In this document: in pieces, positions 40,260 to 52,625 of the stretch
Layout: every line of letters begins with the position of its first letter
Position numbering within the stretch: the first letter of the stretch is position 1
NCBI RefSeq assembly: GCF_001640025.1
Contig: NC_031674.1
Coordinates: 4,402,001 to 4,466,000, forward strand
Direction of reading: 5' to 3'
DNA length: 64,000 bases
From: Sugiyamaella lignohabitans
Lineage: Eukaryota > Ascomycota > Dipodascomycetes > Dipodascales > Trichomonascaceae
The notes under the pieces: model-generated
Seen by the model: the letters and a program-made list of their open reading frames with translations, nothing else
The model's database searches: none
Told to the model about the DNA's origin: nothing
Made by a program: the position numbers and the translations under genes

Positions 40260-42344
40260 TTACAATTCGCTTACATCAGGGTATTCGAGGTCGGCATTAT
40301 CCTCTGCCCAATTTACCCAATTTTTCAAGAATCTCGTAACGGCAATCGTTTCCATGTCACCAATCACACAAAGATGTCTACGCGGGCGAGTTATAGCAAC
40401 GTTTGTTCTTCTTTCTTCCGACAGGAACCCAATTTCCTTCTGTTCGTTGCTTCTCACTAACGACATTATAATTGCTTCTTTTTCTCGGCCTTGAAATCCA
40501 TCTACAGTTGAGATTTCTATATCTGGATAAGTTGGCGACAAAAGTGACTTGAGCAGTGTGACTTGAGCACTGTATGGTGAGATTATACCTATGTGTGATT
40601 GGCGTAATCCTAATGCTAATAACTTCTCCACGTAGTTTCTTGTTAGATAAGCCTCGTTTGTATTGAGTCTACTCTGGTTGATATCAGACTTTTTGGCAGA
40701 GTCGGTATCTGAGGGCACTGATTCATTGAATGCACCGCCCTGTGTGTCTAACCATACGACAGCTGAATCTAATAGAGAAATGTCAAGGTCAGCACTTTCA
40801 TTTCTTTCATTCAAATCTGGTAGGCCAGATAGGAGCCTATCAGCAACTGACTTGTCTGCGACTAATTTGTTTCCATACATCTGCATCGATGGGAAACTCA
40901 TTATTGGCGTATTCATTCGATACTGAATAGATAATAGTTTCTTTATCTTATCGCCATATAGCTTAACCAACCTATCGAAGATTGTCGTTTCAAGAATATC
41001 TTTGTTTCTTGCATCTTTGGTTTTGACGGTCGGTGGCAACTGTTGATTATCTCCAGCAACTATTAAACGCTTGGCAGTAGGACACATCATGATTGGTATC
41101 CAACACTGCGGTTCCAAAGACTGCGAGACTTCATCTATGATTATAGTGTCAAACAAATCCGGGTTACTGGCCCTGATAGCTTCGCGTACACTCCTAGAAC
41201 CCGCCCCATGCAGTGTACATACAATAACTTGTGCCTCAAGGATCAGATTGCTTACTACGGCTTTTTCACGGACTCTATATTCTCTTCGCAGTTCCTTAAC
41301 TTCGCTGTAAATAGCTTTCTTTTCTTTACCATTACGAGTCTTTGTAATCTTCCTGAAGTTTTGATCGATCTCTTCCCGTATGTCTCTTACAATCTGCCCT
41401 CGATCACTATTTTTGGAAACTATCTCGACTGAATGTATCAAGTTTGATTGTAGCAATCTAGCTGGATGTCCTAATCTGAGTAACTTGTCGCCTTTAATGT
41501 GGCCATGGAGCCTTTCCAAAATGTTGTCCACAGAGATGTTTGAGGGTCCACAGACCAAAACTCTCTCGCCCTTGGCCACAAGTTGGCGAATAATCTCTAT
41601 AAGGGTATATGTTTTGCCTGTACCAGGTGGTCCATGAATCACCGAAAGTTCATTATCTAAGGAAAACTTTACAGCCTCAACTTGAGGTGGGTTCAAACTC
41701 TTGTCAATGATGTCTGGCTCTGAAGTTAATAATGCCGTCCTTGGCTCTGCATTACCGAGCAAAACCTCTACCAGATGTGACGGGTTAGAGTTAATACTCT
41801 TGTCCAGATCTTTGAGAGCGTATTCCATTCTTTTGTAGGTAGCAGGATTTGATAATTGGGCAATCCATACTCTGCCATCCAAGCTTGCCGCAGATGACTC
41901 GTGCTTTTCATCTACGGCAACTGATATTAATTTATTTGTAACTTTTGTCACCACACCTTCAATATAATCCAATTGAGTATTTGTATCCTGCTTGAGTTTT
42001 GTTTTCGATGAAGCTGCCTTGGCACTCGATTCAATCTTAACATTATCTCCAATACGAATGCTACCTGAATCAATTCGCTGATTATCCTGGGAGAATATAG
42101 CTGGATCAGGTATAAGCTCCAAAATAGTCTTGCCACCAAACCCAGTCCTCATTGATCCAACAATTAAATTGGTCACGGCTAGACCCTTTGATTCGAGTTT
42201 CTTTGGAGATAAAGTTTCCAAAAGCTTAGCGGTCTCGTCAATATCTACCGACTTTTCATGTCGAAGAGAGTCCAAGAAGGTCCTGATGAGGGGGACTGAC
42301 GATTCATCAAGGGTTGTAACCCCCTCAGAATCTGTCGTACTCAT
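40260..42344 (-). CDS. HCS1: DNA helicase A, Hcs1/IGHMBP2 type (superfamily 1B)
   Basis: Single exon, 694 aa (yeast Hcs1, 683). SF1 helicase motifs are in order: I GPPGTGKT (about 240), Ia VCGPSNISVDNIL, II IIDEVSQS, III VAGDNQQLPPT, IV ISPYSAQVTLL, V STVDGFQGREKEAI and VI RTNVAITRPRRHL. The N-terminal 200 residues form the 1A/1B beta-barrel typical of Upf1-like enzymes. The absence of a Cys/His-rich domain separates it from Upf1/Nam7, and the length separates it from Sen1. Yeast Hcs1 copurifies with DNA polymerase alpha and unwinds 5' to 3'. Confidence 0.92.
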   Translation of the reverse strand: MSTTDSEGVTTLDESSVPLIRTFLDSLRHEKSVDIDETAKLLETLSPKKLESKGLAVTNLIVGSMRTGFGGKTILELIPDPAIFSQDNQRIDSGSIRIGDNVKIESSAKAASSKTKLKQDTNTQLDYIEGVVTKVTNKLISVAVDEKHESSAASLDGRVWIAQLSNPATYKRMEYALKDLDKSINSNPSHLVEVLLGNAEPRTALLTSEPDIIDKSLNPPQVEAVKFSLDNELSVIHGPPGTGKTYTLIEIIRQLVAKGERVLVCGPSNISVDNILERLHGHIKGDKLLRLGHPARLLQSNLIHSVEIVSKNSDRGQIVRDIREEIDQNFRKITKTRNGKEKKAIYSEVKELRREYRVREKAVVSNLILEAQVIVCTLHGAGSRSVREAIRASNPDLFDTIIIDEVSQSLEPQCWIPIMMCPTAKRLIVAGDNQQLPPTVKTKDARNKDILETTIFDRLVKLYGDKIKKLLSIQYRMNTPIMSFPSMQMYGNKLVADKSVADRLLSGLPDLNERNESADLDISLLDSAVVWLDTQGGAFNESVPSDTDSAKKSDINQSRLNTNEAYLTRNYVEKLLALGLRQSHIGIISPYSAQVTLLKSLLSPTYPDIEISTVDGFQGREKEAIIMSLVRSNEQKEIGFLSEERRTNVAITRPRRHLCVIGDMETIAVTRFLKNWVNWAEDNADLEYPDVSEL

Positions 42345-42587
42345 TCTAAGGCTGCTGAGGTTAGATATAGGGTATATTCAATCTATACTACCTCAGCAAT
42401 TTATATAATTGGTACATGTCCTGGATCTGGGGTCAACCACTCCGCTTGTGCAATATTTCACTTATCTTTAAAATATCTACAACCCTAATACACAACAACC
42501 TCCAAAATAGTTGACCTCAAAAAACAACTTGGATTCAAAGCAATTATTGACTTAATCTTTTATTTATTTATTTATTCCTTGGCATGA

Positions 42588-44216
42588 ATGATGTCTCGAC
42601 AGTCAGTTGGATCTTTTCTACCGAAACCAAAGAATGCTGAAAAAGAGAATCCCCGGTATGCTGAAGTAGTCTCCGAAGACGAAGCGGATGCCTCAGTGTC
42701 AAAGTCAACCAGTATATCCATTAGAAATGAGTCAGTTGCAATAGTAAAGCCAAAGACCTCGACTACTTTGGCCCTTCAAAGAAATTCTCAAGGTGCACTT
42801 GATTATAGTGGGGTTATCGCCAGGCAGGGCCACGATTCCAAACGTATCATACAAACTTCGTACTCAGACCTGATTCCACTTCGACAGCGAGCTGCGGAAA
42901 TAAATCTCGAAAAGCCTACCCAAGAGCAAGTTGATCTCACTACCGAGCGTACAAAGGCTGCTCTAGAAAAGATCATATCTGGAAAGGTAGAATCATCTCG
43001 ACCCCAGTCTGTGGTCAAGAAAGCCAATGAACCTACATATGTTCGATATACACCAGCAAGCGCGCCAGCATCAGGCTCTGCTCCAAGACAAAGAATTATA
43101 AAAATGGTTGACCGAGCAGAGGACCCTTTAGCGCCTCCAAAGTTTAAGCATACAAAAGTACCAGGAGGTCCACCTTCACCTCCACCACCAGTACTACGGT
43201 CTCCACCGAGGAAACTAACAGCAAAGGATCAGGAAGATTGGTATATTCCACCTAGCGTTTCAAACTGGAAAAATCCAAAGGGTTTTACTATTGCATTAGA
43301 CAAGAGAGTGGCTGCTGATGGGAGAGGTCTTCAAGAAGCTGTTGTCAATGACAATATGGCCAAGCTTGCTGAAGCTTTATATGCTGCTGACCGCAGTGCA
43401 AGGGACGAGATTCGTCAGCGGGCAGCCATGCAACAAAAACTTGCTGAGAGAGAAAATGCAGTTAAAGAAGAAAAATTGAGGCAGTTGGCCCAACAAGCTA
43501 GGGAAGAAAGAACCAAGATTAGTGCCAGTTCGTCTGCCACCCGTCCTAGAGATGAGTTTAGAGATAGGTCTCCGGTCAGAAGGAAGCGATCAGTATCTAG
43601 ATCTGACTCGCGCTCAATATCTCGCTCGCCAGATCGCTCCAGATCACCCTCATATCGACGCCGTTCAAGGTCACCCTCCCGCTCGCCAGACAGAGGTGAA
43701 CAAGAGCGTGCTCGTATCAGAAGTGAGCGTAAGAAAGAAGCGGAGAGAGAACTAAGAAAGTCGCGAATGGGTGCTGAACGTAGGGTTAAGATGCTTGCTC
43801 GCGAAAATGATAGAGATATTTCTGAAAGAGTTGCGCTAGGCGTTGCTAAACCGACTAGAGCCACTGGTGAATCGCAGTTTGATGCTCGACTTTTCAGTCA
43901 AACATCTAATTCTGGCGGTCTTGGAGGAAGCGGTTATAGTGAAGACCAGGTTTATGATAAATCCTTATTTTCAGCCCAAGAGGCAGTTAGGTCAATCTAT
44001 CGACCTCGTGGCAACGTGGATGCCGATGACGGTGGCGATGCAGAACTTGACAGAATCAATAAAGAAAAGCGATTCCAGGGACTTGGCGCCCTAAAAGAGT
44101 CGGAAGGAGGTAGTGAAGGACCAGTTGAATTTGTTAAGGATACTGATGATGATCCATTCGGAGTTAACCAGATGGTTGACCAAGTTAAGAAGAATACTAA
44201 ATATGGCTTGAACTAA
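42588..44216 (+). CDS. PRP45: Spliceosomal SNW/SKIP protein Prp45, with RS-rich insert
   Basis: Single exon, 542 aa, start at ATGATG (42588); an overlapping out-of-frame ATG at 42584 opens a very short uORF. The signature SNWKNPKGFTIALDKRVAADGRG (about 223-245) defines the SNW domain. The preceding Pro-rich PGGPPSPPPPVLRSPPRK is also a family feature. At about 322-370 there is a dense Arg-Ser dipeptide tract (SRSPDRSRSPSYRRRSRSPS), then a Lys/Arg/Glu helix and a conserved C-terminal region (YDKSLFSAQEAVRSIYRPR). Prp45 belongs to the Prp19-associated machinery of the activated spliceosome. The gene is divergent from HCS1. Confidence 0.94.
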   Translation: MMSRQSVGSFLPKPKNAEKENPRYAEVVSEDEADASVSKSTSISIRNESVAIVKPKTSTTLALQRNSQGALDYSGVIARQGHDSKRIIQTSYSDLIPLRQRAAEINLEKPTQEQVDLTTERTKAALEKIISGKVESSRPQSVVKKANEPTYVRYTPASAPASGSAPRQRIIKMVDRAEDPLAPPKFKHTKVPGGPPSPPPPVLRSPPRKLTAKDQEDWYIPPSVSNWKNPKGFTIALDKRVAADGRGLQEAVVNDNMAKLAEALYAADRSARDEIRQRAAMQQKLAERENAVKEEKLRQLAQQAREERTKISASSSATRPRDEFRDRSPVRRKRSVSRSDSRSISRSPDRSRSPSYRRRSRSPSRSPDRGEQERARIRSERKKEAERELRKSRMGAERRVKMLARENDRDISERVALGVAKPTRATGESQFDARLFSQTSNSGGLGGSGYSEDQVYDKSLFSAQEAVRSIYRPRGNVDADDGGDAELDRINKEKRFQGLGALKESEGGSEGPVEFVKDTDDDPFGVNQMVDQVKKNTKYGLN

Positions 44217-44306
44217 GGAAGCATATGAAATCAGCTTAGAGGCATGCTTTGTAACTTTATTTTTATATGCATTAGTGTAATAAATAAAAAAAGAGTAATA
44301 TCTACA

Positions 44307-44816
44307 TCACAAGTCTTCAACCCCCAATTCGTCCTCAAAATCATCGACAGACTCGCCCTCGTCATTATTAAAGCCCGAAATGGCACTATTACGAGATCTC
44401 TGCACGGAAATCGCTTTTTGGTTCCTGGAAATCATAGCTTGTTCGCATTTTTTAATAGTTCCGCTGACTCTATTGACCTTGATCACCACATTTTGGCCCT
44501 CAAGTTTGTTGATATAAGTTAGAGCGGCCCAAACCAGCCTGAAATGCTGCCGCGTGACTCTTACAATTCCAGTACAAGTTATTGGCGAGAAGTATTTTAC
44601 TGTGATTGTTGATGCTACTACACCTAGTCCATAATCACCAAAATTTAGCTCTATTGACTCGCGAATTAGTCTGTTCAAAATTCGCACATTGAGGTTTTGG
44701 CTCACCGGTTGACGAAGGAGAATTGCATTCTGACTAGACGAGATTGGACTGATCCCGTCAAGCGAGTCTGGATTCAGAATTTCAAATGCCAAATATCTTG
44801 TCTTTAGTCTTACCAT
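44307..44816 (-). CDS. POP5: RNase P/RNase MRP subunit Pop5
   Basis: Single exon, 169 aa (yeast Pop5, 173). The N-terminus MVRLKTRYLAFEIL is characteristic, followed by the RRM-like alpha/beta core (ESIELNFGDYGLGVVASTITVKYF) and a conserved helix (RLVWAALTYI). The last 25 residues are acidic. Pop5 pairs with Rpp1 near the catalytic RNA and functions in nuclear tRNA 5' maturation (RNase P) and pre-rRNA cleavage (RNase MRP). It shares a 159-bp divergent promoter with TGS1. Confidence 0.93.
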   Translation of the reverse strand: MVRLKTRYLAFEILNPDSLDGISPISSSQNAILLRQPVSQNLNVRILNRLIRESIELNFGDYGLGVVASTITVKYFSPITCTGIVRVTRQHFRLVWAALTYINKLEGQNVVIKVNRVSGTIKKCEQAMISRNQKAISVQRSRNSAISGFNNDEGESVDDFEDELGVEDL

Positions 44817-44975
44817 GACTTTTTGTCAGGGTGGTTGGTGAAGAGTGGATTTTTCCTGAGGCGCCGCAGATAGTTGACATCAAAGCCGCATCAGAACTCA
44901 TACCTCAAACGCAGTTTGAGTTCCACCCAAGAGTATTCGATTACCCTAGATTTTGGCTGGTTTTGAAAGCCTGCC
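44817..44975. promoter_or_regulatory. Short bidirectional promoter, POP5/TGS1
   Basis: Only 159 bp separate the two start codons, so both genes must draw on the same region. Both products act in small-RNA maturation, so co-expression would be sensible. No obvious TATA box. Confidence 0.5.
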
Positions 44976-45662
44976 ATGGGTCGTAAGCGACACCGTCTGA
45001 GTGGCGAGGTGCTAAAATACTATCGATTTCGACATGACATCTTCTCTTTATTTGATCAAGGTATCAAATTGACAGAAGAGCAGTGGTATAGTGTAACACC
45101 AGAATCAGTGGCAGTGACCACTGCAATTCAGATCTCAGAAAGATATCCCTTAGGAACCATAGTTATAGATGGATTCGGTGGGGCGGGTGGAAATACTATA
45201 CAATTCGCATTAAGTGAGTACTTTGAGCAAGTATATTATAATGACCTCAATCATATAAATACTGAGTTGGCAATTCACAATTCCAAAATATATGATACTT
45301 TCGAATGGATTCAATTCATGACCAAGGACTTTTTTAGTTTAAAAAAGGATGATTTTCAAAATCCTGACTCTGGATGTGAGACGAGCGACAATATTGTCAT
45401 ATTTGCTAGTCCTCCGTGGGGTGGTCCATCATACACATCAAGTGATGTTTGGGATCTGTCCACGTCTGAGCCATCGGTGTTTGACATTGTGAAACATTGT
45501 AGAACCATCACGAATCAAATCTGTCTGTTTCTTCCTCGCACTTCCAATCTCGACCAGATTTCAACTTTAGTATTAGAAGGAGAAGAAGTACTAGTTGATT
45601 ATGTATTTATAAGAGGACATTGCAAAGGGATGCTAGTTTTCCTTGGTACTATGGTCTCATAG
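44976..45662 (+). CDS. TGS1: Trimethylguanosine synthase Tgs1
   Basis: Single exon, 228 aa. Motif I is IVIDGFGGAGGNTIQFA (about 62-78) and motif IV is SPPWGGPSY (145-153), whose Trp stacks on the m7G cap. The N-terminal helix region KYYRFRHDIFSLFDQGI and QWYSVTPE is also family-specific. It converts the m7G cap of snRNAs and snoRNAs to 2,2,7-trimethylguanosine, mostly in the nucleolus. It is compact compared with yeast Tgs1 (315 aa), with little beyond the methyltransferase core. Confidence 0.94.
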   Translation: MGRKRHRLSGEVLKYYRFRHDIFSLFDQGIKLTEEQWYSVTPESVAVTTAIQISERYPLGTIVIDGFGGAGGNTIQFALSEYFEQVYYNDLNHINTELAIHNSKIYDTFEWIQFMTKDFFSLKKDDFQNPDSGCETSDNIVIFASPPWGGPSYTSSDVWDLSTSEPSVFDIVKHCRTITNQICLFLPRTSNLDQISTLVLEGEEVLVDYVFIRGHCKGMLVFLGTMVS

Positions 45663-45818
45663 CTTATTATTACTATTATATTTATTGACTTATTTTGCTG
45701 AAAAGGATTTATGAATGCTGGAACTCAGTTGTGAAAAGTTGTTTCGAAACAGATCTCAGGTTTGTATTAAATACAACATTAAATTAGTATATTATTATTG
45801 AGTATCTAGCAAATGAAT

Positions 45819-48800
45819 TTACAACTTCTCTCTAAAAGCCTTTTCGAGAGCATCTACAGCTTCAGCGATCTTTGAGGGATGAAGGCCGCTTCCTTGGACA
45901 GTGGCACCTTTACCACCACTACGTCCACCAACAATACCGGCAGCAGATGATCCCAAATCAGTGGCAGCGATACCAGACTTGGAAGCTTCCTCAGAAACAT
46001 AACATCCATGAGCGACCTTGTTCTCATTGTCATCAGCGGCAAAAAGGTAAACCGACTTATCGGAAAGTTTGGACTTCACGTAGTTGATAGTTTCAGTAAG
46101 AGCCTTCGAGTTGGCAGTGACACCTTCAATACGGGCGACTAAGTGTTTAGCCTCTTCGTTTTCTTTAAAGTGGTTGACAACAGTGTCAAGAACCTTCTTA
46201 GCCTCGGCTTTGTGCTTGGCTTTTCCTTCATCAGTGATCTTCTTTTGGATCTTGGTAAACTTCTCAGTAAGTGCATTCTTGGCAATTACCGCAACCGATA
46301 ATTGCTTCAAATCAACCGACAAAGCCTTGGCCTTGGCCTCCTTTTCAGGACCAAGTGGAAGAGAATCCAAATGAGTAAGCTGAGCATCGAAATCAGCAGC
46401 GACCTTTTGAACTTCGTGGGCAGTATTTCCGGTGACTGCAACAATACGTCTAATACCCTTTGCAATGCCACTTTCTTCAATAATGATCAGTTCCTTGATC
46501 TCACCAGTCTTGGCAACGTGAGTACCACCGCAGAATTCGATAGAGACCTTAGCCCACTTCTCGTTCTTGGGATCCGCAAGAAGATCTTCAACTGGAACGC
46601 CTACACTAACAACACGGACAGGATCGGGATAAGTTTCACCAAAGACGGCACGAAGACCGTTGATCTCCTTAGCCAAAGAAAGACCAACATCCTTAGCATA
46701 TACACTAGAGTTTTTCTTGATATACGCATTGGAGATATCTTCGATAGTCTCAATTTCCTTGAGGCTTACGGCAGCCTTGTGAGAGAAATCAAAACGAAGC
46801 TTTTCGGGACTAACAAGGGATCCCTTTTGGTCCACGCCATCTCCGAGAACTTCACGGAGTGCGTAATTGAGAACGTGAGTTCCAGTATGGTTGTTACGAA
46901 TGGGCCATCTACGAAGCTCATCATATCCAACAATAACAGAATCTCCAACCTTTAATTCACCATACTTGATATAACCTGTGTGGAGAACATGGCCAGCATA
47001 AACTTGAACATTCTCAACATCGAATTCAGATTGTCCGTCAATGATAATCTTACCTGTATCATATTCTTGACCACCTTGCTCAGCATACATATTGGTCTTG
47101 TCGAGAAGAATACCCACTTGAGTGTCGGAGGGCAATTCACCAGTCGACTTTTTGAATCCGTGAGCTGATCCTGCATAGATAGCAGTAATCTTGGCACCGT
47201 GGAGATCACCAAGTTCATACTTGGCAGAATCGTCAGTGACGGGAACGTCGGCTTTACGACTCTCAAGCTCAGCCAAAGCGTGAACATCCAATTTGATAAG
47301 CTCCTCTTTGCCGGATGTGTGCTTACCACCCTTTGAAGCTTCCTTGGATTCTAATCTGGCCTTCTCAAACTCAGCTTCATCAATGTCAAGGTTGGCTTCT
47401 TCGGCCATCAGTCTAGTGAGATCAACAGGGAATCCATAAGTATCGTAAAGTCTCCAAACATCCTTACCATTGAGGAATTTTTGACCATTGGCAAGGGCTT
47501 GACTGGCATATTGCTCAAACAACTTCTCACCTCTATCCAAAGTTCTAGAGAATGACTCTTCTTCTTCATTGAGGATTTCGAAAATATCTTCAGTGTTCTT
47601 CTTCAACTCAGGGAACATATCGCCAACTTGATCGATCAAAGTGGGAGCCAAACGAGAAAAGAAGGTTCCAATGGGAGCATTAAACTTCTTACGAACATAT
47701 CGGGCTCCACGTCTCAGAATACGTCGGAGAACATAACCTCTGCCATCATTATTTGGAACACCACCATCAGCCAATGCAAATGTCAAGGTACGAACATGGT
47801 CAGCAACCACTCTGTATGCAGTATCAACACCATCCTTATCCTCAGCGCCAAACTTTCCAGTGTAATCTCTAGCACCAGTCAATTCTTGGATCTTGGCGAA
47901 CAAAGGCAAAAACACATCGGTATCGTAGTTGGATGATTTGTCTTGCAGAACAGATACCAGACGCTCGAATCCCATACCAGTATCAATATGCTTGGCAGGT
48001 AGAGGTCTTAATGAGCTATCAGGTTCTCTGTTGTACTGCATGAAAACGATATTCCAAATTTCCAAGACATTTGGGTCGTCCATGTTCACTAAATGAGCTG
48101 CGTTTCTGCCTCCAATACGGTCGTAGTGAATTTCAGAGCAAGGTCCACATGGGCCCTGATCTCCCATCTCCCAGAAATTATCTTTATAACTTCCAGGTAA
48201 AATATGGTCTTCAGCAACGCCAATATTTAACCAAAGTTGCTTGGCCTCTAGATCAGGCTCTAAACCAGCCTCCTTCTCACCGCCAAAGTAAGTAACATAT
48301 AAACGGTCACTGTCTAAACCATATACTTTGGTCAGCAACTCCCAGCCCCAACCAATAGCCTCTTTCTTGAAATAGTCTCCAAAAGACCAATTACCCAACA
48401 TCTCAAAGAAGGTGTGGTGATAACTGTCTCTACCCACATCTTCCAAATCGTTGTGTTTACCACCGGCTCTAATACACTTTTGAGAGTTGACAGCTCTTTT
48501 CAACTTAGCCAATGGAGAACTTGGATCAACAGTTCCAAGGAAAATTGGCTTGTACTGATTCATACCAGCATTTGCAAAGAGCAAAGTAGGATCGTCATAA
48601 GGAATGACCGATGAACTAGGAACAAACGAATGCTCCTTATCCTTGAAATAGTCCAAATAGGTAGCTCTGACCTAAAGGCATTGTTAGAATAAAATTACGA
48701 GGATCGAACCTAACGGCTTGTTCGTTGGGCTATCAAATGTATTTCTACTTACCTTGCTGGCATTCCATTTCTCCTCGAGCACAGTCATTTTCGATCGAAC

Positions 48801-48899
48801 TTGAATGATACTGCCACTTGCTCTCTTCAAACTGTTTGAAAATAAAGATAAATCTGACTTGGTTGCAAATTTCTGACTCAACGGTCTTAAATATTGCAT
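45819..48899 (-). CDS. ALA1: Alanyl-tRNA synthetase, predicted dual cytosolic/mitochondrial
   Basis: Two exons, 48899-48753 and 48671-45819, 81-nt intron (GTAAGT donor, CTTTAG acceptor). Two in-frame ATGs occur in exon 1. The one at 48788 gives 962 aa (yeast Ala1, 958), starting [12 protein letters not shown]. The one at 48899 adds 37 residues rich in Arg, Lys and Ser with a single Asp, as in a mitochondrial presequence. The class II core ([48 protein letters not shown]), the editing domain ([12 protein letters not shown] and [10 protein letters not shown] zinc ligands) and the C-Ala domain with a Gly-rich GGRSGGKG are all present. It charges tRNA-Ala in both compartments. Confidence 0.96.
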
Positions 48900-49402
48900 C
48901 AACTAGCCCAGTTTTTTTTATCTCACAATAAATAAACACCAAACGATGATGACTCTTATCAGCGTGACTATTGGTATCTCGTCAGTTATATATTGATTGT
49001 CATTTAACGAGAGCCACACGACAGATCATATAATTTTCACGCGTGTAAACCCGATAAAGCAACATGTACGCCGGGTAACTATGGGTTCAGCCCGTTATCA
49101 TCTCCCAATAACTATACCATTTGGGGCTGGCAAAACTGTTACGAAATTCAAACTCCGTCTGTCTCGTCTTCAGACACTATTTGGTTTGGTATTTGTTTGC
49201 CTTCTTAGACATCTCTGTAATATTACAAAGCTCACACATCGAAGTATTAGACCTCAACTCTGAGCAAGAGATTACATATACATCCTAGAACAGGAACGGA
49301 ACGGAAAACAGATTTAGTTTGCAAAACTTTTTATTTTATATTCGTTTTGAGTTTATACACATTGTGAAAAATATATCAAAATGATAATGAAGATTAAAAT
49401 GC
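48900..49402. other. ALA1 promoter and ATP2 3' spacer
   Basis: About 500 bp, AT-rich, with a TATATATTG-like run near 48989. No coding sequence is supported. The TTTTTATTTTATA run near 49330 probably belongs to the ATP2 3' end. Confidence 0.5.
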
Positions 49403-51750
<2,348 letters not shown>

Positions 51751-52625
51751 TCTTCTTGTTCTTTTTGTGTCTTGTCTTTAGAGATTGGTACAAAAAAAGA
51801 ATGCAGTGAAGAAGAAGAAAAGAAAAGGAAAGGAGAAGAGCAGAAGAAAAATCTATGTACCACACACTACACTGGCCGCTCCTTGCCGGGTAGCTGTCCC
51901 TCGTCAGTTGGGACTTTGGTTGGCTACTTTGCCAATTTGGTAAGAAACCCTTGCCCTTAAAGGGGAGCCAGGACATGGATTTTATTGGCTGAAGTTCAAT
52001 GTCATGTGATTTCTAACCAGTGGCTTGCCTTTACCTTGATTGCGGTTAGGGCCGTATGTTTTGGTCCGTTTCTTGGATCCCTATGTTGATCTCAGTTCGT
52101 TAATTTAATTTCCCCAACTAATACTATGTTTACATCTGATTTAAGATTTAGCAACTTTACCAATTTAAGTCTGGGCCACTGAAATCATCGATAAAATTTT
52201 TTCTTTCGAAAGAAATCTGAAGAGTCCTATATTCAACGAAACGGAACAGACCTGTAAATGCAACGGAAACATACAATGCATACATTTCGTTCCTATTAGA
52301 AGAATAATGTTGGTTTGCAAAATATTTTCAAACCTGTATTAATGGGACGTGCTTGTGGGGAAGGCCATAGAACGAAATGATAAAAGCACAAGGTTATTAA
52401 TTCTTTTATCATATTATATACAGTATTTTTAGACTTGGGGACTCTTCACCTTGGATGAAGATCAAAATGTGGAGTCAACCCTAATATCTGAAATTTACAG
52501 CGGGGTGGAAGTCCACGTTACATCACGCAAAATCAGGAATTCTAACTCCGCTTCCTGCTTCTTCTCGCTTCCTTAGCTTTGTTTCATATATATTCTCATT
52601 TTCGTCAGTTTGATTTTTTGAAACC
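51751..52625. promoter_or_regulatory. Divergent promoter region ATP2/SND1
   Basis: 875 bp between the two start codons. Purine-rich sequence (AAGAAGAAAAGAAAAGGAAAGG, 51810-51840) lies just before ATP2. A TTTCATATATATTC run at 52580 sits about 40 bp before the SND1 ATG and may be its TATA-like element. Confidence 0.45.

Noticed and set aside
48690..48735. tRNA-like GGTTCGATCC segment in the ALA1 intron
   Set aside because: The T-stem does not pair and an 81-nt intron leaves no room for a full cloverleaf.
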